A stretch of 17,873 nucleotides of DNA from Bryobacterales bacterium. GTDB taxonomy: Bacteria; Cyanobacteriota; Vampirovibrionia; Obscuribacterales; Obscuribacteraceae. The stretch is taken from contig CAJCHQ010000197.1 of the NCBI GenBank assembly GCA_903970295.1, positions 1-17,873 of the forward strand, in the 5' to 3' direction. The translations under genes were made by a program, and so were the position numbers. Position 1 is the stretch's first letter. Every line of letters starts with the position of its first letter. Positions 1-6,860 of the stretch are shown piece after piece. Below the pieces are notes generated by a model, which had not been told where the DNA came from, ran no database searches, and was given only the letters and a program-made list of their open reading frames with translations.

Positions 1-236
1 TGCCCTGCAAAGATGGTCGTGAAGTCTTGGCTGAAATGAAGGGAGATAAGAGGTTGTGCAAAATACCGGTTATTGTGTTAACTACATCAGAGTCTGACGA
101 AGATGTTTTGCGCTCGTATGAATTGCACGCTAATTGCTATATAAGCAAGCCTGTCGATCTAAGCCAACTCGTCAAAATTGCAAAAACAATTGAAGACTTC
201 TGGTTCGAAGTAGTTAAGTTGCCCTCAACAAAGTAG
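1..236 (+). CDS. Rcp1-like response regulator, C-terminal part only
   Basis: This is the 3' end of a CheY-like single-domain response regulator whose start lies left of the window. The open frame begins at base 3 and reads [13 protein letters not shown], the loop and helix after the phosphorylated Asp, which is itself outside the window. The switch threonine is in [13 protein letters not shown] and the conserved lysine in CYISKPVDL. The tail [12 protein letters not shown] is typical of the cyanobacterial Rcp1 family, partners of phytochrome-type and PAS histidine kinases. There is no output domain, so it probably acts as a phosphotransfer or protein-interaction module in the cytoplasm. It ends with TAG two bases before the next kinase gene, so the two are almost certainly co-transcribed. 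Family assignment is firm; the partner is inferred from context. Confidence 0.88.
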   Translation, partial: PCKDGREVLAEMKGDKRLCKIPVIVLTTSESDEDVLRSYELHANCYISKPVDLSQLVKIAKTIEDFWFEVVKLPSTK

Positions 237-238
237 TT

Positions 239-2872
239 ATGCAAGTACCCAGCATTATTAATGTCCTAATCATCGAAGATAATCCTGACGATGTGGAATT
301 TGTATCCAGACACCTTGGGAGTGTGAAATCTCGACAGATCCATGTTGAGTCCACCGACCTCCTCAGTAGTGGGTTGAATCGATTAGCACAAGGCAGGATC
401 GACATAGTCTTTCTTGATTTATCGTTGCCTGATAGCACCGGAATCGACACGCTTATAAGGACAATCAAGTTTTTTCCTGAGGTTCCTATTATCGTTCTCA
501 CCGGTAGTGATGACGATGCCCTATCCTTGCAAGCTCTGAAATCAGGAGCCCAGGATTATCTCGTCAAAGGACAACTCGACCCATCGTCGCTAGGGCGTTC
601 CATTAACTACGCCATAGAAAGGCAACGATCTTTGGCAGTCGAACAGCTGTTTAAAGCAGTTGTGGATAGCTCAGATTTTGCAGTTATCGGAACGTCTTTG
701 GAAAACAATATTATCAGTTGGAACGTCGGTGCCGAGAGAATTTACGGCTACACAGCAGACGAAATAATCGGCCAGCCAAATCATATTCTCATTCCGCCCG
801 GTCAAACTAACGATTATTTAGCAACACTGGAGAAGATTAAACGCGGTGAGCATGTCGTCCAATATCAAACCACGCGTCGCAAAAAAGATGGCGGCAACAT
901 AAGCGTATCGCTATCGGTCGCTCCAATCAAAAATTCAGACGGCTTGTTAAAGGCTGTCTCGGTAATTGCGCGCGACATAACGCAACAGAAACGCACGGAA
1001 GAAATGTTGCGGGAAAGCGACGAACGTTTGCAGCTATCGATCAAAGCCTCAAGAATTGGGCTCTGGGACTGGGATTTAAATTGTGACGTCGTCCGCTGGG
1101 AAAGCGGCATGTATAAATTGTTCGGAGTAACTGAGGGACAATTTGTTCCTTCCTTTGATGCGTATTTAGGATGCGTTCATGCGGAGGATCGCCAGCGCGT
1201 TAAACAAAAAGTCGAAAATGTGCTCTTAACTCCTGGTGATTTCAATTTCGAATTTCGAGCACTGTGGACAGACGGTACCATCTGTTACATGGAATGCAAA
1301 GGCGAGGTGTATTTCGATGAGCAAGGCAAGCCTCTGCGGATGAGCGGTGCTTGCTTTGATATTACCGACCGTAAGTTAGCGGAGACTGCGTTGCAAGAGA
1401 GCGAAAATAGGCTTCGTCTAACGCTCGAGGCAGCTAAAATGGGCGTTTGGGACTGGGATTTCATAACCGGTAAAGTGTGGCGGTCGCTTAGGCACGATCA
1501 AATCTTCGGCTATGAATCGCTGCTCCCAAATTGGACTTACGAAATGTTTTTGACTCACGTTATTCCGGCTGATCTCGCTGCTGTTCAGGCGGAAATAAGT
1601 CTTGCGCTCGACAATCCGGACTATTACTTGGAATGTCGCATTACACGCGCTCACGACCAGGCTATTCGCTGGATTTCATCGCACGGAGAAGCGCATCGGG
1701 ACGCGGATGGCAATGCTGTACGAATGTTGGGAACCATCACAGACATAACGGAGCTGAAGCGGATGGAGCAACTGGCAAAAGATCTCCAGGAGCGCAATCA
1801 ACGGATATCGCAGGCCATAGTTCAGCATGCACCTATAGGCATCGTAGTATTGGATGCCGAATTTAAGGTCTCTAATGCCAATGCAGCTTTTGTATCGATG
1901 ATACATCGTGATCTGGAGAAACTGCTGAACCAGCCGCTTACAAAAATAATGCCAGAACAAGTTCTTAAACCCGCCGAAAAATTTATCCAGAGTGGCGAGC
2001 AAATGCGGATTGCCAGGTTAGAAGTTGCCATTCCCAATCAGCGGTCCATTCAGCAGAGACATTGGGACTTGTCTTTATGGCCGGTTGCCAATGATCAAGG
2101 TGAACTTACCGGAGCCGTATCGCAAGTTGTAGATTGCACAGAAACGGTGCTCCTTGAACAGCAGCGCGATGACTTTGTAGCAACAGTTGTCCATGACATA
2201 AAAAACCCACTAATCGGTGCTAACAGAATATTCGATCTGCTTTGCGACCAGTCAGTTGATATACCGCCAGAAACCTATGTGGATATGCTCTCTGTTCTCA
2301 GAGACGGCAACCGGACTCTGCTTTCTATGGTGCAAAATTTGGTAGATGTCTATAAATATGAGACGTTAGCGTATCCTTGCCACTACGAGGATATTGATCT
2401 GAAGGAACTAATTGCGAGTTGTGTCAAGCAGATCGCTAGTTTTGCTGAGGATCGTGATGTTGTGGTCCATAACAAGCTGACCGAAACGGTATCAATGCAA
2501 GCTGATGCTATCGGCTTGCGGCGCGTTCTCACGAATCTTTTACACAACGCTGTTAAGTTCAACGAGCAAGGAGGCACGGTCGTCGTCACGGCTGAACGAG
2601 TTGACGACGCCATCGAGCTGCGCGTAGTTGATACTGGTGGTGGCATTAGCGACTCGGACCAACAGGGACTTTTCCAGCGCTTTAGGCAAGGAGAAGCAGG
2701 TAAACGTTACACCAGTGGTAGTGGGCTCGGACTTTATTTATCGAAGCAAATAGTTGAAGGGCACCATGGCAGTATAACTTGTGAAAGTAAGCTGGTTTCT
2801 GGTACCACTTTTGTCATACGGCTTCCAGCCAGCCAGTCAATAGCCAAAGAAGAGGTATCCAATGGTCATTAA
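239..2872 (+). CDS. Cytoplasmic histidine kinase, REC-PAS(x4)-HisKA-HATPase
   Basis: Sensor histidine kinase of 877 residues with no membrane segment or signal peptide, so it is expected in the cytoplasm. Residues 8-125 are a receiver with E13/D14, acceptor D60 (FLDLSLPDS), T88 and K110. Four PAS domains follow at roughly 134-250, 262-378, 388-505 and 522-635; the second and third are PAS_3-like with WDWD motifs. HisKA has the autophosphorylated H652 in VVHDIKNPLIGANR. The ATPase domain shows N-box N766/N770, G1 box D798-TGGG and G2 box GSGLGLYLSKQ near 827. The receiver is N-terminal, so the kinase may itself be controlled by phosphorylation from another kinase, perhaps via the upstream Rcp1-like protein. 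No clear Shine-Dalgarno precedes the ATG at 239, fitting reinitiation after the upstream stop. The gene overlaps the next one by 11 bases. The PAS ligands are unknown. Confidence 0.95.
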   Translation: MQVPSIINVLIIEDNPDDVEFVSRHLGSVKSRQIHVESTDLLSSGLNRLAQGRIDIVFLDLSLPDSTGIDTLIRTIKFFPEVPIIVLTGSDDDALSLQALKSGAQDYLVKGQLDPSSLGRSINYAIERQRSLAVEQLFKAVVDSSDFAVIGTSLENNIISWNVGAERIYGYTADEIIGQPNHILIPPGQTNDYLATLEKIKRGEHVVQYQTTRRKKDGGNISVSLSVAPIKNSDGLLKAVSVIARDITQQKRTEEMLRESDERLQLSIKASRIGLWDWDLNCDVVRWESGMYKLFGVTEGQFVPSFDAYLGCVHAEDRQRVKQKVENVLLTPGDFNFEFRALWTDGTICYMECKGEVYFDEQGKPLRMSGACFDITDRKLAETALQESENRLRLTLEAAKMGVWDWDFITGKVWRSLRHDQIFGYESLLPNWTYEMFLTHVIPADLAAVQAEISLALDNPDYYLECRITRAHDQAIRWISSHGEAHRDADGNAVRMLGTITDITELKRMEQLAKDLQERNQRISQAIVQHAPIGIVVLDAEFKVSNANAAFVSMIHRDLEKLLNQPLTKIMPEQVLKPAEKFIQSGEQMRIARLEVAIPNQRSIQQRHWDLSLWPVANDQGELTGAVSQVVDCTETVLLEQQRDDFVATVVHDIKNPLIGANRIFDLLCDQSVDIPPETYVDMLSVLRDGNRTLLSMVQNLVDVYKYETLAYPCHYEDIDLKELIASCVKQIASFAEDRDVVVHNKLTETVSMQADAIGLRRVLTNLLHNAVKFNEQGGTVVVTAERVDDAIELRVVDTGGGISDSDQQGLFQRFRQGEAGKRYTSGSGLGLYLSKQIVEGHHGSITCESKLVSGTTFVIRLPASQSIAKEEVSNGH

Positions 2873-3275
2873 ACTTATGATTGCTGATGACCACGCATTA
2901 GTTCGCCTTGGACTTCGTTCTGTCCTAAGTCAATTCGGCGACATCGAAATCGTTGCTGAGGCGTTTGATGGAGTTAGTGCCATTGCCAAGTCTGTCGAGT
3001 TTGTTCCAGATGTGATAATTATGGACATCAGAATGCCAAGAATGGATGGAATAGCGGCAACCAAGGAAATAAAAGACAAGCTCCCAAATACCCGTGTACT
3101 CATTCTTACGTCGAACGACAATCGAGAGGACATGTTAGCTGCACTAGCAGCGGGAGCCGATGGATATGGACTCAAAGACACTCAGACTAAAGAGCTTTTG
3201 CTTGCTATACGGACTGTCAACAGTGGAGCACCCTGGTTAGATCCACAGATTGCTCGTATCCATCGACGTCTCTAG
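2862..3275 (+). CDS. NarL-type response regulator, receiver only, apparently truncated
   Basis: Receiver of 137 residues with D9/D10, acceptor D55 (VIIMDIRMPRMDG), T83 and K105 (GYGLKD), so it should be phosphorylatable. Its start overlaps the kinase gene by 11 bases and is preceded by AGAGG, which suggests translational coupling and makes the kinase its probable phosphodonor. The receiver is of the NarL/FixJ class, which normally continues into a LuxR-type DNA-binding domain. Here the protein ends a few residues after the conserved PWLDPQIA segment, with IHRRL and a TAG. The two fusion kinases downstream carry the equivalent segment (VWLDPEIA) and run on into an HTH and a kinase. Decayed DNA follows directly, so I infer that the output end was lost. 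A natural stand-alone receiver is also possible. Confidence 0.85.
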   Translation: MVIKLMIADDHALVRLGLRSVLSQFGDIEIVAEAFDGVSAIAKSVEFVPDVIIMDIRMPRMDGIAATKEIKDKLPNTRVLILTSNDNREDMLAALAAGADGYGLKDTQTKELLLAIRTVNSGAPWLDPQIARIHRRL

Positions 3276-3385
3276 CATCAGTCACGCACGACCATTTGGT
3301 TTTCGACAAAAACAATCTAGTATCATCGTGAGAGCCACCGCCCATCAACCTTCGTCCGTTGCCAACCGTTGAGGGAATAAGCACA

Positions 3386-3553
3386 ATGCCCTCGTGGGCG
3401 CCCATCGGGGGACTGGCCGGTGCAGTGGCCGCTTATTTGGGACTGACAATGGTAGACAAAATTGGTGCCGGTCCGTTTAACGGGCTAATCATTTACAGCA
3501 AATATCTTGCGTCAATTGCGATCGCTCACTATGGTTTTCTCAACATGCCGTAA
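3386..3553 (+). CDS. Small hydrophobic protein of unknown function
   Basis: Possible 55-residue protein starting at the ATG at 3386. A GAGGGA lies about 12 bases upstream, a longer gap than is ideal for a ribosome binding site. The first part (PIGGLAGAVAAYLGLTMV) and the last part (YSKYLASIAIAHYGFL) are hydrophobic, with a short polar turn containing DKIGAG between, which would fit a two-segment membrane protein or a fragment of a larger one. I recognise no family. It sits between a truncated response regulator and an MFS pseudogene, in DNA that is otherwise decaying, so it may be a remnant itself. The frame can be opened further to 3332 but without a better start. Confidence 0.35.
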   Translation: MPSWAPIGGLAGAVAAYLGLTMVDKIGAGPFNGLIIYSKYLASIAIAHYGFLNMP

Positions 3554-3567
3554 CAGCGTTTGGTTAA

Positions 3568-3837
3568 TCAGTCCTGGACGGTGTTGGCGCAGGCATCTTC
3601 GGCGCTCTGATACCTCTGGTAGTTGCTGATATCACTCGCCGCAGTGCACACTTTAATTTAGCGCAAGGCGCGGTTGCCGCTGTTCAAGGCATCGGTGCTT
3701 AGCTTAGTGGCTTAGTCGCGGGCTTGCTAGTCGACCACTTCGGATATAACACCGCTTTCATAACATCGGCTTTTGCCGGGGTAGCTGCCCTAATTCCGTT
3801 TGGCAGATGGATGCCGGAAACTAGTGAGGCAAATTGA
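3568..3837 (+). pseudogene. MFS transporter remnant, C-terminal end
   Basis: The frame starting at 3568 reads VLDGVGAGIFGALIPLVVAD, then HFNLAQGAVAAVQGIGA, an in-frame TAG at 3700-3702, then LSGLVAGLLVDHFGY and a MPETSEAN end before TGA at 3835. This is the C-terminal third of a major facilitator superfamily permease: the VLDGVGAGIFGAL helix, the NLAQGAV loop and the final MPET are recognisable. An in-frame TAA at 3565-3567, the internal TAG and the missing first two thirds show that it is dead. It is a relic of an efflux or uptake permease with unknown substrate; assignment to MFS is by pattern recognition. Confidence 0.7.
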
Positions 3838-3857
3838 CAAAATTAGATAGTGTTGTT

Positions 3858-3886
3858 TTGAACTGGCAAAATTTTGAGAGTATACA
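3858..3886 (+). promoter_or_regulatory. Putative sigma-70-type promoter
   Basis: TTGAAC at 3858-3863 and TATACA at 3881-3886 are separated by exactly 17 bases. Each hexamer matches the consensus at four of six positions. If used, it would give the fusion kinase at 4341 a leader of roughly 450 bases. The -10 overlaps the first copy of the GTATAC repeat, which could be a regulator site. This is a prediction by eye only. Confidence 0.3.
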
Positions 3887-4133
3887 CTACTTATTCCATA
3901 AAGGTATACCTACCCGATGAAACAGGGAAAATGGCTATTTTACTAGCGAACTTAAGGTCTATAATGCAATCATAAACCATGGCGGCACGCGCCATAATGG
4001 AAACTGGAATCCAGCAACTCAAACGAACAAGCGCTGCACTGATTTGCGTGCTCAAATGTGGATTGAGATTGGTCTCTGACTGAAGAACATTTCGGAGTTT
4101 GAATGCGGGCGACCATATGCACTCGCGAAGGGT

Positions 4134-4274
4134 TCACTTGATGAAAGCAGCCCAAGCATCCGCCGGGGTTAGGGCTTCCGTAGCGAGCTTTCCAGTGACC
4201 GCCAAATGCTTGCCTCCATCAATCACCCACCAACCCACATGACCAAAATGCTTAGTTGGACCTCTGTTCCAAAG
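4134..4274 (-). pseudogene. Coding-like fragment, unknown family
   Basis: Read on the minus strand, this stretch is open from a TAG at 4275-4277 to a TGA at 4134-4136 and includes HFGHVGWWVIDGGKHLAV followed by TGKLATEALTPADAWAAFIK. The composition and the regular ending look like the C-terminus of a real protein rather than random translation, but there is no start codon or ribosome binding site and no upstream part. It lies antisense to the leader of the kinase at 4341. I do not recognise the family. It is probably the tail of a lost gene. Confidence 0.3.
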
Positions 4275-4324
4275 CTATCACAAACGAATAGACGAGGAAG
4301 CAGAAGAAGTGCAATCATTTTTCC

Positions 4325-4331
4325 AGGAGAG
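4325..4331 (+). promoter_or_regulatory. Ribosome binding site that fixes the start at 4341
   Basis: AGGAGAG lies nine bases before the ATG at 4341. This, with the alignment of MKSPTVLLVEDQQLLRLG to the paralogue start MLNLPSVLLVEDHKLLRLG, rules out the in-frame ATG at 4206. Confidence 0.75.
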
Positions 4332-4340
4332 ACGCCGCAA

Positions 4341-5843
4341 ATGAAAAGTCCAACGGTTCTCTTGGTTGAAGACCAACAGCTGCTCAGGCTTGGGCTCAGT
4401 GTTTCCCTTGAGAAGTTAGGATGTTGCCAAATCCTGGGAGAGGCAGCTACGGGCGAACGGGCAGTCAGCGAGACGCACCGACTGCGCCCTGAAATCGTTT
4501 TGATGGACATCGGTTTGCCGGGCATGGATGGCATCGAGGCGACGTGGCGCATTAAACAGGAACTTCCAAGAACCCATGTGGTCATGTTTACTTCTCGCAC
4601 CACCCCCGGTGATATAACGGCAGCCCTCGGAGCCGGAGCCGACGGTTATTGCACCAAGAGTACATCTGTGGAGCATATCGCCAGTGCGATTGAAACTGTT
4701 ATGCGCGGCGAAGTATGGCTAGATCCTGAAATAGCCGATATGGTTGTGTGCAGTCAGACTGTTGAAGACGACAAAACAGTGGTTCGTCTGACTGAATTTG
4801 AATTGAAAATACTGCAAATGCTCAAGGAGGGAGAGGACAATTGTAAGATCGCTGCCCGGCTAGAAACCACGACTGGATCTGTTGCCCTCGCTATGCGTAA
4901 TGTCGTGCAGCAATACATGCAAAAAGCACCAAATGCGGAATCTGGTCCACGCAATGAACTAGACACATCAAACGATTGGTTGACTCTCTTCGTTGAAAAT
5001 CTAAATGATGGGACAATTTTCGCGGACAAATATTTAGTTGAGAGCCTTCTGGGCTCCGGAGGAGTTGGCGCGGTTTTCAAAGCCAAACATTTATACATCG
5101 ACAGATACGTAGCCTTGAAATTGCTGCGCCCGGAACTAGCTAAAGATCGGCTAGCCATGCGTATTTTTCAGCGAGAAGCCATCGCCATTGCCAATGTGCA
5201 GCATAACAATATCGTCGGCGTTTATGATTTTGGCATCAGCGCCAATCACGAGCCATTTTTGGTCATGGAGTACGTTGACGGAACCGATTTAGCAAAAATT
5301 TTCAAAGAACAGAGATTGCCCACGCGCAGGCTCTTAAACCTGTCGATGCAGGTGTGCGCCGGCCTTGCAGAAGCGCATTCCAAGGGCATAATTCATTGCG
5401 ACTTGAAGCCGAGCAACATTCTGATTTTCGGTTCTGGTCTAACTGAAACCGCCAAGCTAGTCGACTTTGGCCTGGCACAAATACAATCCCTTGATTCCAA
5501 TGTGCAGTCGCAGCCGACTGACAAATTCTTCATTTGTGGCACTCCTTTATACATGGCACCAGAACAGTGTGCCGGCCAACACCTGGATGCACGATCAGAT
5601 ATCTATTCTTTGGGCTGCATACTTTATGAGGGGTTGACCGGCGTGAGAATTTTCCAGGGCAAGACGTCGATGGAAACATTTGCCAAACAATTGCAATTGA
5701 CTCCGCCCCCGATGTCTACGGCCTGTCCTCAAGGAAACTTTTCATCACAGCTGGAAATCTGCGTTAGAAAATTGCTTGAGAAAGACCCAGCAGACCGGCC
5801 GCAGACAATGAAAGAAGTGATTATGCTCTTGCTTTCCGTTTAG
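4341..5843 (+). CDS. Response regulator / Ser-Thr kinase fusion, REC-HTH-Pkinase (copy 1)
   Basis: Soluble 500-residue protein in three parts. Residues 4-122 are a NarL-type receiver with E10/D11, acceptor D56 (VLMDIGLPGMDG), T84 and K106. Residues about 148-195 resemble a LuxR/GerE helix-turn-helix (LTEFELKILQ, EGEDNCKIAARL), somewhat degenerate in the recognition helix. From about 225 comes a eukaryotic-like protein kinase: glycine loop GSGGVGAVF at 238, K260, helix-C E279, catalytic D354 with K356 and N359 (HCDLKPSN), D375-F-G and MAPE near 405. All catalytic residues are present, so activity is expected. The catalytic loop has Cys instead of Arg before the Asp, so it is a non-RD kinase. 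The likely role is to convert aspartate phosphorylation into Ser/Thr phosphorylation of unknown targets, possibly with DNA binding. The paralogue at 6861 matches along its whole length. Confidence 0.93.
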   Translation: MKSPTVLLVEDQQLLRLGLSVSLEKLGCCQILGEAATGERAVSETHRLRPEIVLMDIGLPGMDGIEATWRIKQELPRTHVVMFTSRTTPGDITAALGAGADGYCTKSTSVEHIASAIETVMRGEVWLDPEIADMVVCSQTVEDDKTVVRLTEFELKILQMLKEGEDNCKIAARLETTTGSVALAMRNVVQQYMQKAPNAESGPRNELDTSNDWLTLFVENLNDGTIFADKYLVESLLGSGGVGAVFKAKHLYIDRYVALKLLRPELAKDRLAMRIFQREAIAIANVQHNNIVGVYDFGISANHEPFLVMEYVDGTDLAKIFKEQRLPTRRLLNLSMQVCAGLAEAHSKGIIHCDLKPSNILIFGSGLTETAKLVDFGLAQIQSLDSNVQSQPTDKFFICGTPLYMAPEQCAGQHLDARSDIYSLGCILYEGLTGVRIFQGKTSMETFAKQLQLTPPPMSTACPQGNFSSQLEICVRKLLEKDPADRPQTMKEVIMLLLSV

Positions 5844-5940
5844 ATTTGGTCGAAAGCCGGTATTCAAGCAACAATGGGTGGATGTCTGCGTCCAAAAAGC
5901 CAGCTGAGACTGCCATCTCGGCATTGAAATTCGCTTGGTT

Positions 5941-6075
5941 TTAGCGGTGAGCTAATGTAGAGTCGATCCACGGAGAACCGCCTACAACCATCTCGATTGC
6001 TTTTGATAACGTGCCCGGCGGCCCGTCTCTAAGGACGTAGCCATCCGCACCCGCTCCAAAATCGACGCCAGTAGC
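5941..6075 (-). pseudogene. Response regulator remnant, C-terminal part of the receiver
   Basis: On the minus strand this reads FGAGADGYVLRDGPPGTLSK, then AIEMVVGGSPWIDSTLAHR and a TAA. This corresponds to the last third of a NarL-type receiver: the GAGADGY strand, the position of the conserved lysine (here Arg), the final helix and the PWID segment that follows it in all receivers of this island. The frame continues upstream to 6234, but the part with the phosphorylated Asp is absent and the sequence before FGAGADGY no longer looks like a receiver. No output domain follows. It is a decayed duplicate lying opposite to its two intact neighbours. Confidence 0.6.
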
Positions 6076-6781
6076 AATTAAATGAGGCTTTGAAGCCAAT
6101 GCGGGCTGCGCTGCAAGCGGTGACGCAAAATCCGCATGTCCCCCCGACACCAAGACACTATACATCAAACGCATGCCAAGCACCCACGGCAGTTTGTTGT
6201 GATCGTGATTGGGCAATATCAGCGGCTGAGCCAATGCTTGCTGCGTCTTGCGCCTTCAGTTTATATGCTCACTGATTTGTGTTCGCTATAGCCTGACAGA
6301 ATCGATTCGAACCTATCCTGGACTGTTCGGTTGCGGAGAAAGACCATTTAATCGACGCATGAGCTTGCGCCATCTGTCAGTCATCCGACATAAGGTAAGT
6401 CGACAACGCTTATTCGAGCTTTCTCAGGGGGAAGCACCCAGACAATAACACCATATACAGTGGCACATAACAAAATTATTTTGACGCATGCTGGCTCCTG
6501 GTACCGCCATTTATTGAGCATTTATGAAGCCTCAGGTTTGATTTTCGGGCTGCCTGGCGAGCTTGGTCGACTCAAACTGCCCTCCGGCCAAAGCTGTTTG
6601 TGTCAGAAAGTTGCAGTCTGTGCTGGATCCCGAAATATTCTTGAGTGTCGGTAGAGAAAAGGACGTTGAACAGCGCGAGAATTAACTATCAACGGCTGAG
6701 AATTTACTTGGTATGCCTTCCCTTGCAAGCACAATTGTGGAAGTATATTGTAAGCGAGGTAAGAAGGCGCTCACTCGCAGC

Positions 6782-6853
6782 TCAATTTGAAAAATTGCAA
6801 TATTCAATTTGATTGAGAGTCTTATCGGCCGCTAGATTTAAGTATTCAATTGA
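6782..6853 (+). promoter_or_regulatory. Three spaced palindromes upstream of the second fusion kinase
   Basis: TCAATTTGA occurs at 6782-6790 and 6804-6812, and TCAATTGA at 6846-6853, eight bases before the start codon. Each is a palindrome of the form TCAA-(T)-TTGA. Start-to-start distances are 22 and 42 bases, close to two and four helical turns, so all lie on about the same DNA face. This is how operator sites for a dimeric regulator often look. A weak promoter-like pair, TTGATT at 6808 and TAGATT at 6832, lies between them. Confidence 0.35.
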
Positions 6854-6860
6854 GTAAATA

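Larger units (their letters stand above)
3838..4340. other. Gap between the MFS relic and the first fusion kinase
   Basis: No intact gene is visible. The stretch contains a promoter-like pair at 3858-3886, a short repeat GTATACaCTAC / GTATACcTAC (3880 and 3904), an isolated perfect TATAAT at 3960-3965 without a good -35, and a coding-like fragment on the minus strand near its right end. It is probably the upstream region of the kinase at 4341 built on decayed DNA. Confidence 0.5.
5844..6860. other. Kilobase gap between the two fusion kinases
   Basis: No intact gene is visible. On the minus strand, 5941-6075 encodes the end of a broken receiver. Open frames on the plus strand (6090-6275, 6248-6448, 6460-6654) have no ribosome binding site, no family resemblance and unusual composition, so I do not call them genes. 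The last 80 bases before 6861 are AT-rich and carry three spaced palindromic TCAA(T)TTGA elements. I see no terminator hairpin after the first kinase, and no tRNA or insertion sequence. Confidence 0.55.

Noticed and set aside
4206..4340. Longer start of the first fusion kinase at ATG 4206
   Set aside because: The extra 45 residues have no receiver homology, while ATG 4341 has AGGAGAG at nine bases and aligns with the start of the paralogue.
3276..4340. Insertion sequence or integron as cause of the decayed stretch
   Set aside because: I found no transposase or integrase motif, no convincing terminal inverted repeats and no target duplication by eye.
6090..6654. Three short plus-strand open frames between the fusion kinases
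   Set aside because: No ribosome binding sites, no domain pattern, many Cys, Arg and Pro residues as expected of chance translation; the first is antisense to the receiver remnant.
6556..6700. Plus-strand reading containing KLQSVLDPEIFLSVGREKDV as a gene remnant
   Set aside because: It looks somewhat protein-like, but it is short, broken by stops, lacks a start and matches no family I recognise.
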